This document shows positions 38,177-47,634 of a stretch of 64,000 bases of DNA, in pieces; positions within the stretch are counted from its first letter, which is position 1; each line of letters opens with the position of its first letter. A program made the translations under genes and the position numbers. The notes under the pieces are model-generated. The model saw nothing but the letters and a program-made list of their open reading frames with translations, made no database searches and was not told the DNA's origin. The DNA comes from Bifidobacterium lemurum (lineage in GTDB: Bacteria > Actinomycetota > Actinomycetes > Actinomycetales > Bifidobacteriaceae): contig NZ_CP062948.1 of NCBI RefSeq assembly GCF_014898175.1, forward strand, positions 2,480,001 through 2,544,000, written 5' to 3'.

Positions 38177-39024
38177 TCAGCCGAACAGCGGACGCACGTT
38201 GTTCCAGATACGGCGGGTCACGGCCGGGCGGTTCATCGAATACAGATGCACGCCGTCCACGCCATGCGCCACCAGATCGGCGATCTGCTGCGAGGCGTAG
38301 ATGATGCCCGCCTCGCGCAGGGTCTGCGGGTCGTCACCCCAACGCTCGATCATGCGCTCCACCGGTTTGGGGATGCGCGAAGCGCACATCGAGGACATGC
38401 GGAGCACGGATTTCGCGTTGGCCACCGGCATGATGCCCGCCTCGATCGGCACGTCGACGCCCGCCGCGCGCGCCTTGTCGAGGAAACGGTAGAAGTCGTC
38501 GTTGTCGTAGAGTAGAACAGCTGCGAGATGAGATGGGTCACGCCCGCGTCGACCTTGGTTTTGAGGTTGTCGATGTCCTCGTCCAACGTGGGCGACTGCG
38601 GATGCTTTTCGGGATAGCAGGCGCCGTACAGCTTCAGGTCGGGGCACCGCTCACGCACGTACGCGGCCAGATCGCTGGCATGCTCGAACACTCCGGCCGG
38701 CTCTCGGCCCTCCACCCGGTCGCCGCGTAGGGCGAGCACGCCGGAGACCTTGGCCTGGGCAAACATGTCCAACGCCTCGTCGACCGCCGCCTTGTCCAGA
38801 TACTGCGCGGTCAGATGGGCCACAGCGGGGATGTGGTACTCGTTGCGGATGGTGTGCGCGATGCGGGCGGTGGCCGTGCGGTCCGCCGATTTGCCCGTGC
38901 CGTAGGTCACCGAGATGAACGCGGGGTCGAGGCCCTGCAGTCCGTCGAGCGTGTCGTAGATGGTTCCCACCGGAGCGTTGCGCTTCGGTGGGAACACCTC
39001 AATGGAGAACAGTGATGCGGCCAT
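38177..39024 (-). pseudogene. metF: 5,10-methylenetetrahydrofolate reductase, frameshifted by 5-bp duplication
   Basis: The N-terminal part (MAASLFSIEVFPPKRNAPVG..., then VTYGTGKSADRTATARIAH and LALRGDRVEGREPAG) and the C-terminal part (YDNDDFYRFLDKARAAGVDVPIEAGIMPV) together make a normal MetF of 280 residues. They are in different frames. On the coding strand TCTAC is present twice in tandem (38508-38517). Removing one copy gives SQLFYDNDDFYRF, the family consensus. The enzyme makes 5-methyl-THF, the methyl donor for MetE encoded one base upstream, so loss should block de novo methionine synthesis unless suppressed. Confidence 0.9.
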
Positions 39025-39025
39025 G

Positions 39026-41329
39026 TCAGCTCAGCGAGGCGCGCACGGCCTTGGTCGCGGCGACCAGATGCTCCAGGCTCGGCCAGGTTTCGGCCACGCC
39101 ACGGGTCTTCAGGCCGCAGTCGGGGTTGATCCAGACCTTGGAGACGTCCATCTTCTTCAGGATTTCGCCGATGCGCTCCTCGATCTCGGCCTCGGAGGGG
39201 ATGCGCGGCGAGTGGATGTCGTACACGCCCGGGCCCGCCTCGGTTTCGAACTCGGCCTCATGGATCGCGTCGAGCACCACCAGGTCGCCGCGCGAGGCTT
39301 CGAAGGAGATCACGTCGGCGTCCATCGCGTCGATGTCGCGGATGATGTCGTTGAACTCCGAATAGCACATATGCGTATGGATCTGCGTGGCGGGCTTGAC
39401 CGCGGAGTGGACCAGACGGAACGCGGGGATCGCCCAATCGAGGTACTTCGCGTGCCAGTCGGTTTTGCGCAGCGGCAGCTTCTCGCGCAGCGCGGCCTCG
39501 TCGATCTGAATCACCTTGATGCCGGCGGCCTCGAGATCGAGCACTTCGTCGCGGATGGCGAGGGCGAGCTGCTGGGTCTGCTGCTCGTGGGTGATGTCCT
39601 CGCGCGGCCAGGACCAGTTGAGGATCGTCACCGGGCCGGTGAGCATGCCCTTCATCACGCGGTCCGTGCGCGACTGGGCGTAGGCCGACCACTCCACGGT
39701 GATCGGATTGGCGCGCGAGACGTCGCCCCACACGATCGGAGGCTTGACGCAACGGGTGCCGTAGGACTGCACCCACGCGTTCTTGGTGAACAGGAAGCCG
39801 TTGAGGTTCTGGCCGAAGTACTCGACCATATCGTTGCGTTCGAACTCGCCATGCACCAGCACATCGAGGCCGATCTCCTCCTGGCTCTTGATGCAGTCGT
39901 CGATCTGCCGCTTGATGAACGCGTCGTAGGTGGTCTGGTCGATCTCACCCTTGCGCAGCTTGGCGCGCTCGGCACGCACCTCGCGGGTCTGCGGGAAGGA
40001 TCCGATGGTGGTGGTGGGCAGCAGAGGCAGGTCCAGCGCCTCACGCTGCAGCCGCTGGCGTTCGGCGCGCGCGGGCTGGCGGGTGAAATCGGCGTCCGTC
40101 AGCTGGGCCAGACGTGCCGCCACGGCCGGATCGGCGGCCACGCGGGTGCCGTCGAACAGCGCCTGATTGGCGGTGAGCGCGGCGGAGGCCTTCTTGGCGT
40201 CCTCGTCGGCGTCGGCCAGTTCGGCCACGTCGCGAAGCTCGCCGAGCTTCTCCACGGCGAATGCGAAATGCTTGAGCACCCCCTCGTCGAGACCGTTCTC
40301 GCCTTCGGTGCTGAACGGCACGTGCAGCAGGGAGCTGGCTGTGGAGACGGCCACGTTCGGCGTGACCTGCTTGACGGCGTCCACCAGTCCGAGGCTCACG
40401 GCGTAGTCGTTGCGCCAGATGTTGCGGCCGTTGACCACGCCGGCGAAGATCACGGTGCCTTCGGCCACGCCGTACTGCGCGAGGGCGGCGAGGTTCTCGT
40501 CCTTGCCTTCGTTCAGATCCAGGCCGATGCCGTCGAAGCCGAGCAGGTTCACGGTCTCGTACACGTCGGCGATATGGCCGAAGTAGGTGTTGAGCAGCAC
40601 TTTGACCTTGCCGTCGCGGGCGGGCAGGATCTTGGCGTACAGCGCCTTGAACAGCTCCACATCGCCCGGCTCCTTGTCGAGCACGAGATACGGCTCGTCG
40701 ATCTGCATCCAAGCGGCGCCGAGCTCGGCGAATTTGGCGAGAGCTTCGGCATAGGCGGCGGCCACGGCGTTCACCAGGCCCTTGTCGAACTCGAGCTCCT
40801 GGGCCTGCGGGTCGCGGGCGAGCTTGAGGAAGGTGTAGGGGCCGATAAGCACCGGCTTGGTGTCGATGCCGAGCTCCTTGGCCTCCAGGTATTCGTCGAA
40901 GGGCTTGGTGCCGTTGAGCCTGATGTCGGTGGCGGCGTCGATCTCCGGCACGAGATAGTGGTAGTTGGTGGTGAACCACTTCTTCATCGGCAGGGCGGTC
41001 ACATCGCCCTTCTCGCCCTGATAGCCGCGGCCCATGGCGAACAGCGTCTCCTCGGGATTGTCGAAGGCGAGACGCTGGTAGCGTTGCGGGATGGCGTTGA
41101 GCAGGATGGCGGTGTCGAGCACCTGATCGTAGAAGCTGAAATCATTGCTGGGGATCAGATCGATGCCGGCGGCCTGCTGCAGCCTCCAATGCTTGGCGCG
41201 CAGCTCCTTGGCGGTGGCACGCACCTCGTCGAGCGTGTTGGCGCCTTTCCAGTAGCCTTCGATGATCTTCTTGAGCTCTCGGTTCTGGCCGACGCGCGGG
41301 AAACCTGAGACGGACGTCAAAGCGGACAT
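39026..41329 (-). CDS. metE: Cobalamin-independent methionine synthase
   Basis: The 767-residue protein matches the full MetE length. The N-terminal domain starts [24 protein letters not shown]. The C-terminal catalytic domain has [12 protein letters not shown], the zinc-binding His in HTHMCYSEF (also containing the Cys ligand), and [10 protein letters not shown] with the last zinc Cys. It transfers methyl from 5-methyl-THF-glutamate to homocysteine. It is first in a two-gene unit with metF. The roughly 170-base upstream region shows no recognisable SAM riboswitch. Confidence 0.95.
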   Translation of the reverse strand: MSALTSVSGFPRVGQNRELKKIIEGYWKGANTLDEVRATAKELRAKHWRLQQAAGIDLIPSNDFSFYDQVLDTAILLNAIPQRYQRLAFDNPEETLFAMGRGYQGEKGDVTALPMKKWFTTNYHYLVPEIDAATDIRLNGTKPFDEYLEAKELGIDTKPVLIGPYTFLKLARDPQAQELEFDKGLVNAVAAAYAEALAKFAELGAAWMQIDEPYLVLDKEPGDVELFKALYAKILPARDGKVKVLLNTYFGHIADVYETVNLLGFDGIGLDLNEGKDENLAALAQYGVAEGTVIFAGVVNGRNIWRNDYAVSLGLVDAVKQVTPNVAVSTASSLLHVPFSTEGENGLDEGVLKHFAFAVEKLGELRDVAELADADEDAKKASAALTANQALFDGTRVAADPAVAARLAQLTDADFTRQPARAERQRLQREALDLPLLPTTTIGSFPQTREVRAERAKLRKGEIDQTTYDAFIKRQIDDCIKSQEEIGLDVLVHGEFERNDMVEYFGQNLNGFLFTKNAWVQSYGTRCVKPPIVWGDVSRANPITVEWSAYAQSRTDRVMKGMLTGPVTILNWSWPREDITHEQQTQQLALAIRDEVLDLEAAGIKVIQIDEAALREKLPLRKTDWHAKYLDWAIPAFRLVHSAVKPATQIHTHMCYSEFNDIIRDIDAMDADVISFEASRGDLVVLDAIHEAEFETEAGPGVYDIHSPRIPSEAEIEERIGEILKKMDVSKVWINPDCGLKTRGVAETWPSLEHLVAATKAVRASLS

Positions 41330-41497
41330 GAAACCTCCATGGGCTTGTTTCGTGGGTGAAACGTCTTGAACCCGACAAGAGTATCAAGAAACCGCGCGAT
41401 CGCAGTCATCAAGCCAGTTAAGGTGTCGCTATAACCGAAATCTATATGCCTTTGGCAGTCGCTTTCCGTCATTCTGAACGGAGGTGCTTTCTTCGAT

Positions 41498-42878
41498 GCT
41501 CCTATAGTTTGTCAAGCTGTTGTTGGGGTGGTGTGTCGGTGGTGCTGTGGATCCATTGGGTGGCTCGTCGTTCGAGTTCGGGCAGGTCGCGGGCGCCTCG
41601 TTCGATCTCGCTGATCCTGCTGGAGGGCACGCCGAGGGCCTGTCCGACCTGTCGCTGGGTCAGCGCGTGGGAGAGCCTCAGTTCGCGCAGCATGGCGCCG
41701 CGCCGGGCGGGTGGCTCGCGTCCGGGGTCGCCGTCGCGGACGGCGATGAGGACGCGGTGGATCTCGCGGGCGATGTAGCGTTTGAGGCAGCGGATGGTCT
41801 CCATCTTGCTTTTGCCCTCGCGGGTCCTTTTGGCCATGTAGTCGCGGGTGGGCTGGTGGTGGCGCAGGCGCACGACGGCGATCTGGTGCAGGGCCTTGTT
41901 GCCCTGCCGGTTGCCTCCCCGGTTGAGCCGGTGGCGGCTGGTCCTGCCGCTGGAGGCGGGCAGGGGGCACGCGCCGCACAGTTTGGCGAACGCGGCCTCG
42001 CTTCTGACTCGTTCGGGGTTGTCGCCGGCGACGACGGCCAGGGTGGCCGCGGTGACGACGCCGACCCCGTTCAGGTCGAGCAGCGCGCGGGCGTGTTCCT
42101 CGAGGATCTCGCGCATCGCCCTCTCGAGCCCGTCCGCCTGTTCGCGGAGGGCCTTCCACGCCGTCGCGGACGCCTTCATCGCGGTGAGCGCGGCGCGCTC
42201 GACCGGCCCGCCGGCGGGCCGGCAGGCGGCAAGGCGGGTCATGCGCCTCCCGGTCCTCAGGCTCCGGTAGCGGTCCCGGACGGTCTCGGGCGCGGTGACG
42301 AGCATGCCGTTGACGCTGTTGGACAGCGTGGTCATGGCCGACACCAGCCGGTCGCGCTGCGTGTTGAGGTGGCGCAGGGCCTCGACCCAGCCGTCCGAGC
42401 TCTTCGGCCCGGTCCCGTCTCCGGCCATGACGCTCCTGGCCGCCTCGGCGGCGTCGACGGGGTCGGACTTGCCGTCCCTGCGGCGCACCGCGCGTTTGGG
42501 GCGCAGCACCTCGCGCGTCTCGTAGCCCGCGGCGGCGAGCCTGCGGGCCAGGGCCGCGCCGTACGAGTTGGTCCCCTCCACGCCCACCACGACCCGGGAC
42601 GGGTCGGGCAGCATGCCCGCCAGCGCCTCGTAGCCGGCGGCGTCGGTCGGGAACGTCCGCGTGGCCAGCGGCCGTCCGCGCCAGTCGAGCAGGGCGAGCG
42701 TGTGGGTGTCGGTGTGGGTGTCCACCCCGGCGTAGATCGTCTCCATGGGCGGCGTCATCGTTGTCCTCCTTCGCTGGCCGTCGATGGTCGTTCCGGGGGC
42801 TTCCGGCGCAGACGGGACGTTGACGGGACACGCTACCATGGACGATGCGGGGTCCGATGGGAGCGTCCACGCTCCTAT
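41498..42878 (-). mobile_element. IS110-family element (boundaries provisional)
   Basis: An 8-bp direct repeat GCTCCTAT occurs at 41498-41505 (overlapping the transposase stop) and 42871-42878 and may mark the recombined cores. The upstream side beyond 42878 is highly structured and may also be part of the element, up to about 43010. A very short 3' non-coding end and a longer 5' non-coding end fit the IS110 layout, in which the 5' side encodes the bridge RNA. The 41460-41490 flank resembles an arm of the dispersed repeat, so the target may have been such a repeat. Confidence 0.65.
41502..42758 (-). CDS. IS110-family transposase with C-terminal Xre-type HTH
   Basis: ATG 42758 is chosen for AAGGAGG seven bases upstream. 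The 418-residue protein has the RuvC-like DEDD domain: Asp in YAGVDTHTDTHTLALLD, Glu in VVVGVEGTNSYG, Asp pair in DGKSDPVDAAEAA. It also has the Tnp domain with catalytic Ser region LPASSGRTSRHRLNRGGNRQGNKAL. After about residue 355 it carries an extra helix-turn-helix (MLRELRLSHALTQRQVGQAL and VPSSRISEIERGARDL) of the Cro/C1-Xre type, not part of a canonical IS110 recombinase. It would catalyse bridge-RNA-guided recombination. Confidence 0.93.
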   Translation of the reverse strand: MTPPMETIYAGVDTHTDTHTLALLDWRGRPLATRTFPTDAAGYEALAGMLPDPSRVVVGVEGTNSYGAALARRLAAAGYETREVLRPKRAVRRRDGKSDPVDAAEAARSVMAGDGTGPKSSDGWVEALRHLNTQRDRLVSAMTTLSNSVNGMLVTAPETVRDRYRSLRTGRRMTRLAACRPAGGPVERAALTAMKASATAWKALREQADGLERAMREILEEHARALLDLNGVGVVTAATLAVVAGDNPERVRSEAAFAKLCGACPLPASSGRTSRHRLNRGGNRQGNKALHQIAVVRLRHHQPTRDYMAKRTREGKSKMETIRCLKRYIAREIHRVLIAVRDGDPGREPPARRGAMLRELRLSHALTQRQVGQALGVPSSRISEIERGARDLPELERRATQWIHSTTDTPPQQQLDKL

Positions 42879-43010
42879 GAGGTCATGCGTCCATGGCCCT
42901 CGGTCCGGCGGTCCCGGGCGGGACAGATCGAGGGCGGGACAGCCGCTTCCCGAAAGGAACGGCGTCAGTCATCCTGGGGGTCACCGCCCGGACCGCCACC
43001 TTCAATTATC
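42759..43010 (-). ncRNA. Structured 5' non-coding end of IS110 element, candidate bridge RNA
   Basis: On the coding strand, CCATGGACG-C-ATG (about 42882-42894) pairs with GCATCGTCCATGG (about 42836-42848). Inside lies a perfect hairpin GGAGCG-TGGA-CGCTCC flanked by unpaired strands ACCTCATA and CATCGGACC. This resembles an internal-loop guide module of bridge RNAs. A further GTCCC/GGGAC hairpin lies near 42925. Identity as a bridge RNA is inference from position and fold. Confidence 0.4.
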
Positions 43011-43039
43011 ACCGGACAAACCGGCAATAACCATCATCA

Positions 43040-43262
43040 ACGTCATCCTGAGCGGAACGCAGCGGAGTCGAAGAATCCCCTAAGATTTGAGATCCCTCGA
43101 CTCCGCTCGGGATGACAGGAAGACGCCTTCGCTCAATATGACGGTGATGATGGTTATTCGTCATCCTGAGCGGAGCATTGCGGAGTCGAAGAATCTCCTG
43201 AGTCTGGGATCCCTCGACTTCGCTCGGGATGACAAGGAACGACCTTCGCTCAGGATGACAAG
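43040..43262. repeat. Dispersed palindromic repeat cluster downstream of SixA gene
   Basis: Two tandem pairs of arms: GTCATCCTGAGCGGAACGCA...GTCGAAGAATCC with GATCCCTCGACTCCGCTCGG, then the same arrangement again at 43161-43262. The rest of 43010-43268 holds no supported gene. Confidence 0.85.
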
Positions 43263-43268
43263 TCGCAC

Positions 43269-43826
43269 TTAGTCGAAATCCTTGGCGGTGATCACGGCGA
43301 GCAGGTCGCCGCTGTGGGTCTGCCACTGGTCGAAAGGCTTGTTCGAGGCGAACACCACCACGGAGGCGGGCGAGACGCCTAGATTGAGCAGGTCGAGCGC
43401 GGCCGGATCAGAGTCGGATGAGGCGAGCCATTGGCTGCAGATCGATACGGTGGGCTCATGTCCGAGCACCATCAGCACGCGGGTTTTCGGCTTGGTGTGC
43501 GCCAGCTCGTCGAAGATGCTCTGCATGCCGCCGTCGTACAGGCTTTGGCGGTAGTCGACGGTCGGCTCGTCGCCGAAGGTTTTGAGCATGCGCTCCAACG
43601 TCTGCGTGCCACGCGTCGCCGCCGAACAGGCGATGCGGCCGGGCATGAGCTTCATGCCGACCAGTCCCTTGGCCACCTTCTTCGCCTGCTTGAGCCCTTT
43701 GTCGGTGATCTCGCGGCTGCGGTCGCCGTCCGGGTTGAACGGCTCGGCCTTGGCATGCCGCATCAGCAGCAGAACATGCTTGTAGTTCTTGGCCTTTTTG
43801 GCCACCTTGCTCACGTTGACGCCCAT
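43269..43826 (-). CDS. SixA-like phosphohistidine phosphatase
   Basis: The start at 43826 (MGVNVSKVAKKAKNYKHVLLLM) is chosen over an upstream extension that overlaps the next gene. The 185-residue histidine phosphatase has the catalytic LLLMRHAKAEPF, the Arg in SAATRGTQTLERM and the second His in MVLGHEPTVSICSQWL. Members remove phosphate from phosphohistidine proteins or small molecules. It is encoded just downstream of trmI on the same strand. Confidence 0.88.
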   Translation of the reverse strand: MGVNVSKVAKKAKNYKHVLLLMRHAKAEPFNPDGDRSREITDKGLKQAKKVAKGLVGMKLMPGRIACSAATRGTQTLERMLKTFGDEPTVDYRQSLYDGGMQSIFDELAHTKPKTRVLMVLGHEPTVSICSQWLASSDSDPAALDLLNLGVSPASVVVFASNKPFDQWQTHSGDLLAVITAKDFD

Positions 43827-43884
43827 AATGCCTCTGCCTCTCGCATCCTGAAGGGCCGTCGCCGGCCCCCACGTCGCTTCTGCT

Positions 43885-44964
43885 CTATTCTTGCAGATAA
43901 TCGGCCGAATCGCCGTCAAGCACGGCGACCTGCCTGTCGAGGTCGCGCAACACCTTGCGGAGTTTGCGGTCGGAGATGTCCCGTAATTCGAGATCCTCCA
44001 ACTGCGCCTCGCGTTCCTCGGCCGTCATCTCGTCGATGTCGGTGACCGTGTCCTTGGTGGCGCGGTCGCGTTTCTTCAACGCCTGGAATCCCTCCGCCAT
44101 CGCACGCGAGACGACGAGGAATCCGGTGTGTCCGATCATCTGATGGTCGGGACGCACGGCGAGCCCCTGCGCCTTCCAGCTGCGCTCCAGCGTCTCCTGG
44201 ATCATCGGCTCGGTCCAAGTGCCGGCCTCACGCAAGGCCTCCACCAGACGGCTCATCTGCGTGGTGGTGGTGATGTAGGCGATAAGCACGCCGCCGGGCG
44301 CGATCACGCGGTACGCCTGCTCCAAGCGGTTCCACGGGTCGAGCATGTCGAGCACGATGCGGTCGAAGGAATGCCCATCAAGCGTGGCGGCGACGGAATC
44401 GAAATCGCCGGTTTTCAGATCCCACCATGAGGGCCTCTTCCCGTAATACAGCGTGGCGTTCGCTTCGGCCACGCGGGCGAAATCCGGACGCAATTCGATG
44501 GTGGTCAGATGCCCCGACTCCCCCACGGCGTCGAGCAGATTGAGACTCATCGCCCCCGAGCCCGCGCCGGATTCGAGCACTCGCGCGCCTCCACGGATGT
44601 CTCCGAGCTGGATGACCTGCGCGATGTCTTTGGGATACATGATCTGCGCGCCGCGCGGCATGGAAAGCACGTAGTCGGCCAGCCTTGGGCGCATCACCGC
44701 GTATTGCCAGCCGCCGATCGCGCGTGTCGCCTTCCACGGCTTGGCCGCGTCTCGTTCGGGATGCGCCTGGTTGAGCTGCGCCTCGCGTTTGGCGGTCACC
44801 GTGGTGACGACGACCCCCTCGGTCCGCCCGATCACATCGTCGTGCAGGATCAGCCCATGCTCGGTCTGCGTGCTGCCGCCCGCCACCAGCTGGTCGGTGA
44901 TCTTCTTCGCCTTGCGGTCGGTGAACTGCACCTTCTCCCCCGCCTCAAACGCTCCGCGCCTCAT
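43885..44964 (-). CDS. trmI: tRNA (adenine-58-N1)-methyltransferase
   Basis: The 359-residue protein has the N-terminal small beta domain (FEAGEKVQFTDRKAKKITDQLV) and the SAM-binding motif VLESGAGSGAMSLNLL. MYPKDIAQVIQLGDIRGGARV and RIVLDMLDPW are typical of TrmI. It methylates A58 in the T-loop of tRNAs. Its C-terminal tail of about 50 residues, rich in Glu/Asp/Arg, is longer than in most bacteria. An adjacent SixA gene is common in related genomes. Confidence 0.92.
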   Translation of the reverse strand: MRRGAFEAGEKVQFTDRKAKKITDQLVAGGSTQTEHGLILHDDVIGRTEGVVVTTVTAKREAQLNQAHPERDAAKPWKATRAIGGWQYAVMRPRLADYVLSMPRGAQIMYPKDIAQVIQLGDIRGGARVLESGAGSGAMSLNLLDAVGESGHLTTIELRPDFARVAEANATLYYGKRPSWWDLKTGDFDSVAATLDGHSFDRIVLDMLDPWNRLEQAYRVIAPGGVLIAYITTTTQMSRLVEALREAGTWTEPMIQETLERSWKAQGLAVRPDHQMIGHTGFLVVSRAMAEGFQALKKRDRATKDTVTDIDEMTAEEREAQLEDLELRDISDRKLRKVLRDLDRQVAVLDGDSADYLQE

Positions 44965-45069
44965 TCATCCTCTTTTCGTGCGATGGGTTCACGATTCCTC
45001 CGGATGCCATTCTCGCACACGCTTCGCATGCTTCGCGACATCATCGAGGGCCGACTTTAGGCGTATCTC

Positions 45070-45930
45070 CTATTTTGCGGCGGATGCGAAGGCTCCCCAA
45101 CGGCCGTTGTCGTGGGTCACGGTGAGGTCGAGGCCGAAGATGGCGCTGAGCCGCTCGGCGGTGAAACCGTGCTCGAGGTCGCCGGTGTAGATGATCGTGC
45201 CGGGGGCGGGATCGTTGCCCGCCACATTATCGGCGTAGGCGTCGGCCTCGCTGCCGGTGATGCGGCCCATGATGGCCACATGGTCGAATCCGACGGGAAT
45301 CTCCTCGAGACGGTGCGTGACGAGGACCACCGTGCGGTCGGCGTCCTCCTCGCCGATGCGGCTGAGCGCCCGCAAGGCGAGCTCGCGGCCGCCCAGATCA
45401 AGGCCCGTGGTCGGCTCGTCGAGGATGAGCAGATCCGGGTCGGCCATCAGCGCGCGGCAGATCAGCACGCGAGTGCGTTCGCCCTCGGAGAGTTTGAACA
45501 TCATCTTGCCTTCAAGATAGTCGATGCCGAACTGGGTCATGAGACCACGCGCCTTGGCATAATCCTCGTCGGTGAAGTCCTCGCGCCAACGGCCGGTGGT
45601 GGCGGTGAGCGCGGTCACCACGGCGTCGAGCGGATCCTCCTGAGGCGGGAACGCGCGCGAAAGCTCCGCGGAGCTCAAACCGATGCGGTTGCGATAGGAG
45701 AACACGTCGACCTTGCCCAAACGGTTGCCCAGGATGTCGACCGTGCCGTTGGAGGGGAATCCACGCGTGCTCATCATCTGCACCAGAGAGGATTTGCCGA
45801 TGCCGTTGGGGCCGAACAGCACCCACTTCTCGCCACGCTTGACGGTGAGGTTCACATCGGTCAGGATCACACGCCTGCGGCGGCGGAACTCCACATCGGC
45901 GATATGCACGGCGATTTCAGATGGTTGCAT
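45070..45930 (-). CDS. ABC ATPase, stand-alone (ModF/YhiD-like)
   Basis: ATG 45930 follows GAGGAGGAC. The 286-residue protein has one cassette: Walker A FGPNGIGKSSLVQM, signature LSEGERTRVLICRAL, Walker B LLILDEPTTGLDLGG and H-loop VTHRLEEIPVGF. No permease gene is next to it and there are no membrane segments, so it is probably a cytoplasmic regulatory or repair-type ATPase. An unlinked transporter partner cannot be excluded. Confidence 0.82.
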   Translation of the reverse strand: MQPSEIAVHIADVEFRRRRRVILTDVNLTVKRGEKWVLFGPNGIGKSSLVQMMSTRGFPSNGTVDILGNRLGKVDVFSYRNRIGLSSAELSRAFPPQEDPLDAVVTALTATTGRWREDFTDEDYAKARGLMTQFGIDYLEGKMMFKLSEGERTRVLICRALMADPDLLILDEPTTGLDLGGRELALRALSRIGEEDADRTVVLVTHRLEEIPVGFDHVAIMGRITGSEADAYADNVAGNDPAPGTIIYTGDLEHGFTAERLSAIFGLDLTVTHDNGRWGAFASAAK

Positions 45931-45958
45931 GGCTGTCCTCCTCATGTGGTGATCATCC

Positions 45959-46075
45959 AGTTGGCATTGGCGTGTCCAGTTGGCACCGTCCCGACGGTAT
46001 TGGCGTCATGGAATGGCGTAATTCCAACGGTGCATCGTATGGCAGAGTGCCAACTCGAGGCCCTCGGTGCCAACT
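45959..46075. promoter_or_regulatory. Four AGTTGGCA boxes in facing pairs
   Basis: AGTTGGCA at 45959-45966 and 45978-45985, with TGCCAACT at 46048-46055 and 46068-46075. Spacing is about 19-20 bases within each pair, and outer copies extend to CCAGTTGGCACC. They can pair as nested stems. They lie upstream of the ABC ATPase gene and could be activator or repressor sites or a processed RNA structure. Confidence 0.5.
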
Positions 46076-46098
46076 GGGCAGATGTCCTTCGTGCTGAT

Positions 46099-46149
46099 GG
46101 GGCCTGCCCGCCGCTCCGGCATACATGCTGAGCATGGCGAACAGGCCCC
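46099..46149. terminator. Terminator-like hairpin after glycogen synthase gene
   Basis: GGGGCCTG (46099-46106) pairs with CAGGCCCC (46142-46149), with an inner GCAT-type stem. It lies about 20 bases downstream of the glgA stop on the minus strand. Confidence 0.65.
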
Positions 46150-46168
46150 GATGATGTTGGTGTGCGGA

Positions 46169-47410
46169 TTATTGTTCGTCGAGCACCGACTGGTAGACGG
46201 CGACCGTCTTGTCGGCGATGGACTCCCAGCTGAACATGTCGCGGGCGCGCTCGTAACCGGCCTGGCCCATCTTCTTGGCGAGCTCGGGGTCGGCCATGAT
46301 CCTATTGATCGCATCGGCCATATCCTGCACGAACTTGTCCGGATCGGTGGGGGTGCCGGTGCCGTCGTGCAGCTGGTCGATCGGCACGAGATAACCGGTC
46401 TCGCCGTCCACGACGACCTCGGGGATGCCGCCGGTGGCGGAGGCGACGACCGGCAGGCCGCAGGCCATGGCCTCGAGGTTCACGATGCCGAGAGGCTCGT
46501 AGATCGACGGGCAGATGAACGCATCGCAGCCATGCTCGAGCGCGTTGAGCTCATGCTTGGGCAGCATCTCCTCGATCCAGACGATGTTGCCGCGCTCCTC
46601 GTCGAGTTTGGCGAAGGCGGTTTTCACCTCCTCCATGATTTCCGGAGTGTCGGGAGCGCCGGCGCACAGCACCACCTGGATGCCGGGGTCGACCAGATGC
46701 AGCGCCTTGAGCAGATACGGCAGACCCTTCTGACGGGTGATGCGGCCCACGAACAGCAGGGTCGGCTTGCTGCGGTCGATGTTGTAGCGTTCGAACACCT
46801 TCCAGCCCGGATCGTCGTCGGAGGGGGTCTCGAACTGGCTCATCGTGATGCCGTTGTGCACCACGACCACCTTGTCCGGGTCGACGTTCGGATAGGCGGC
46901 GAGGATGTCCTCACGCATGCCGGCGGAGACGGCGATCACGCGGTCGGCGTTCTCGTAGGCCTCCTTCTCGGCCCAGGAGCTCAGATTGTAGCCGCCGCCG
47001 AGCTGTTCCTTCTTCCACGGGCGGAAGGGCTCAAGGCTGTGCGCGGTGATGACCAGCGGGGTGCCGTGCAGCATCTTCGCCAGATAGCCGGCCATGCAGG
47101 CGTACCAGGTGTGCGCGTGGCTGATGTCGGCATCCACATCGTTGGCGATTTGCAGGTCCACGCCGAGCGTTTTGATCGCGCCGTTGGCGTCGGACAGTTC
47201 GGCGGGGGTGTCATATCCGACGAGCTTGAGCGAGCCGGCCGGATCGTCACCGGGAATCTCAGGGATGTCGGCCTCGGTGCGCGGGCCGTCGAAGGCGCGC
47301 ACGGTCACATCGACGCGCTCGGCCAGCACCTTGGACAGCTCCTCGGCGTGCACGCCGGCACCGCCATAGACTTTCGGCGGGTATTCGCGGGTAAGGATAT
47401 CAACCTTCAT
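46169..47410 (-). CDS. glgA: Glycogen synthase, actinobacterial GT4 type
   Basis: The 413-residue GT-B glycosyltransferase starts MKVDILTREYPPKVYGGAGVH, with the donor-loop KVYGGAGVHAEEL typical of glycogen synthases. It contains THTWYACMAG-like residues (SHAHTWYACMAG), PLVITAHSLEPFRPWKKEQL, LLFVGRITRQKGLPYLLKAL and the EX7E motif SIYEPLGIVNLEAMA. It extends alpha-1,4-glucan from ADP-glucose (or makes maltose-1-P in the GlgM form). AGGAGAGG precedes the start. Confidence 0.9.
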   Translation of the reverse strand: MKVDILTREYPPKVYGGAGVHAEELSKVLAERVDVTVRAFDGPRTEADIPEIPGDDPAGSLKLVGYDTPAELSDANGAIKTLGVDLQIANDVDADISHAHTWYACMAGYLAKMLHGTPLVITAHSLEPFRPWKKEQLGGGYNLSSWAEKEAYENADRVIAVSAGMREDILAAYPNVDPDKVVVVHNGITMSQFETPSDDDPGWKVFERYNIDRSKPTLLFVGRITRQKGLPYLLKALHLVDPGIQVVLCAGAPDTPEIMEEVKTAFAKLDEERGNIVWIEEMLPKHELNALEHGCDAFICPSIYEPLGIVNLEAMACGLPVVASATGGIPEVVVDGETGYLVPIDQLHDGTGTPTDPDKFVQDMADAINRIMADPELAKKMGQAGYERARDMFSWESIADKTVAVYQSVLDEQ

Positions 47411-47634
47411 TGGTCACCTCTCCTATAGGTTTTCGATTCCACTGACCACTTTAGGACATCACCCCACACGAAACGCACAATCCGCCTGTTCGTGTCCTAT
47501 TCACATGTCGTTGGTTGCGTTCGCCGACTGTCGGGTGGAAACTGAAAAGGGTTTCGGGAACGACGCCCGAATGCCCGATGTGAGATTCGCGAGGGTTGCG
47601 GAGCCCACAATAAAGCGATGACGAAGGAGCGGAT

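Noticed and set aside
38960..41308. Long plus-strand open frame opposite metE (782 codons)
   Set aside because: High-GC shadow of metE; no ribosome site, composition of Gly/Val/His/Arg nonsense, and metE on the other strand is clearly real. The same applies to long frames opposite gltB, gltD, lepA, glnE and pyr genes.
41330..41497. Possible SAM or cobalamin riboswitch upstream of metE
   Set aside because: No conserved riboswitch core elements could be recognised in about 170 bases.
42759..42839. Upstream extension of the IS110 transposase
   Set aside because: The added 27 residues are not transposase-like and overlap the structured RNA region; AAGGAGG supports the ATG at 42758.
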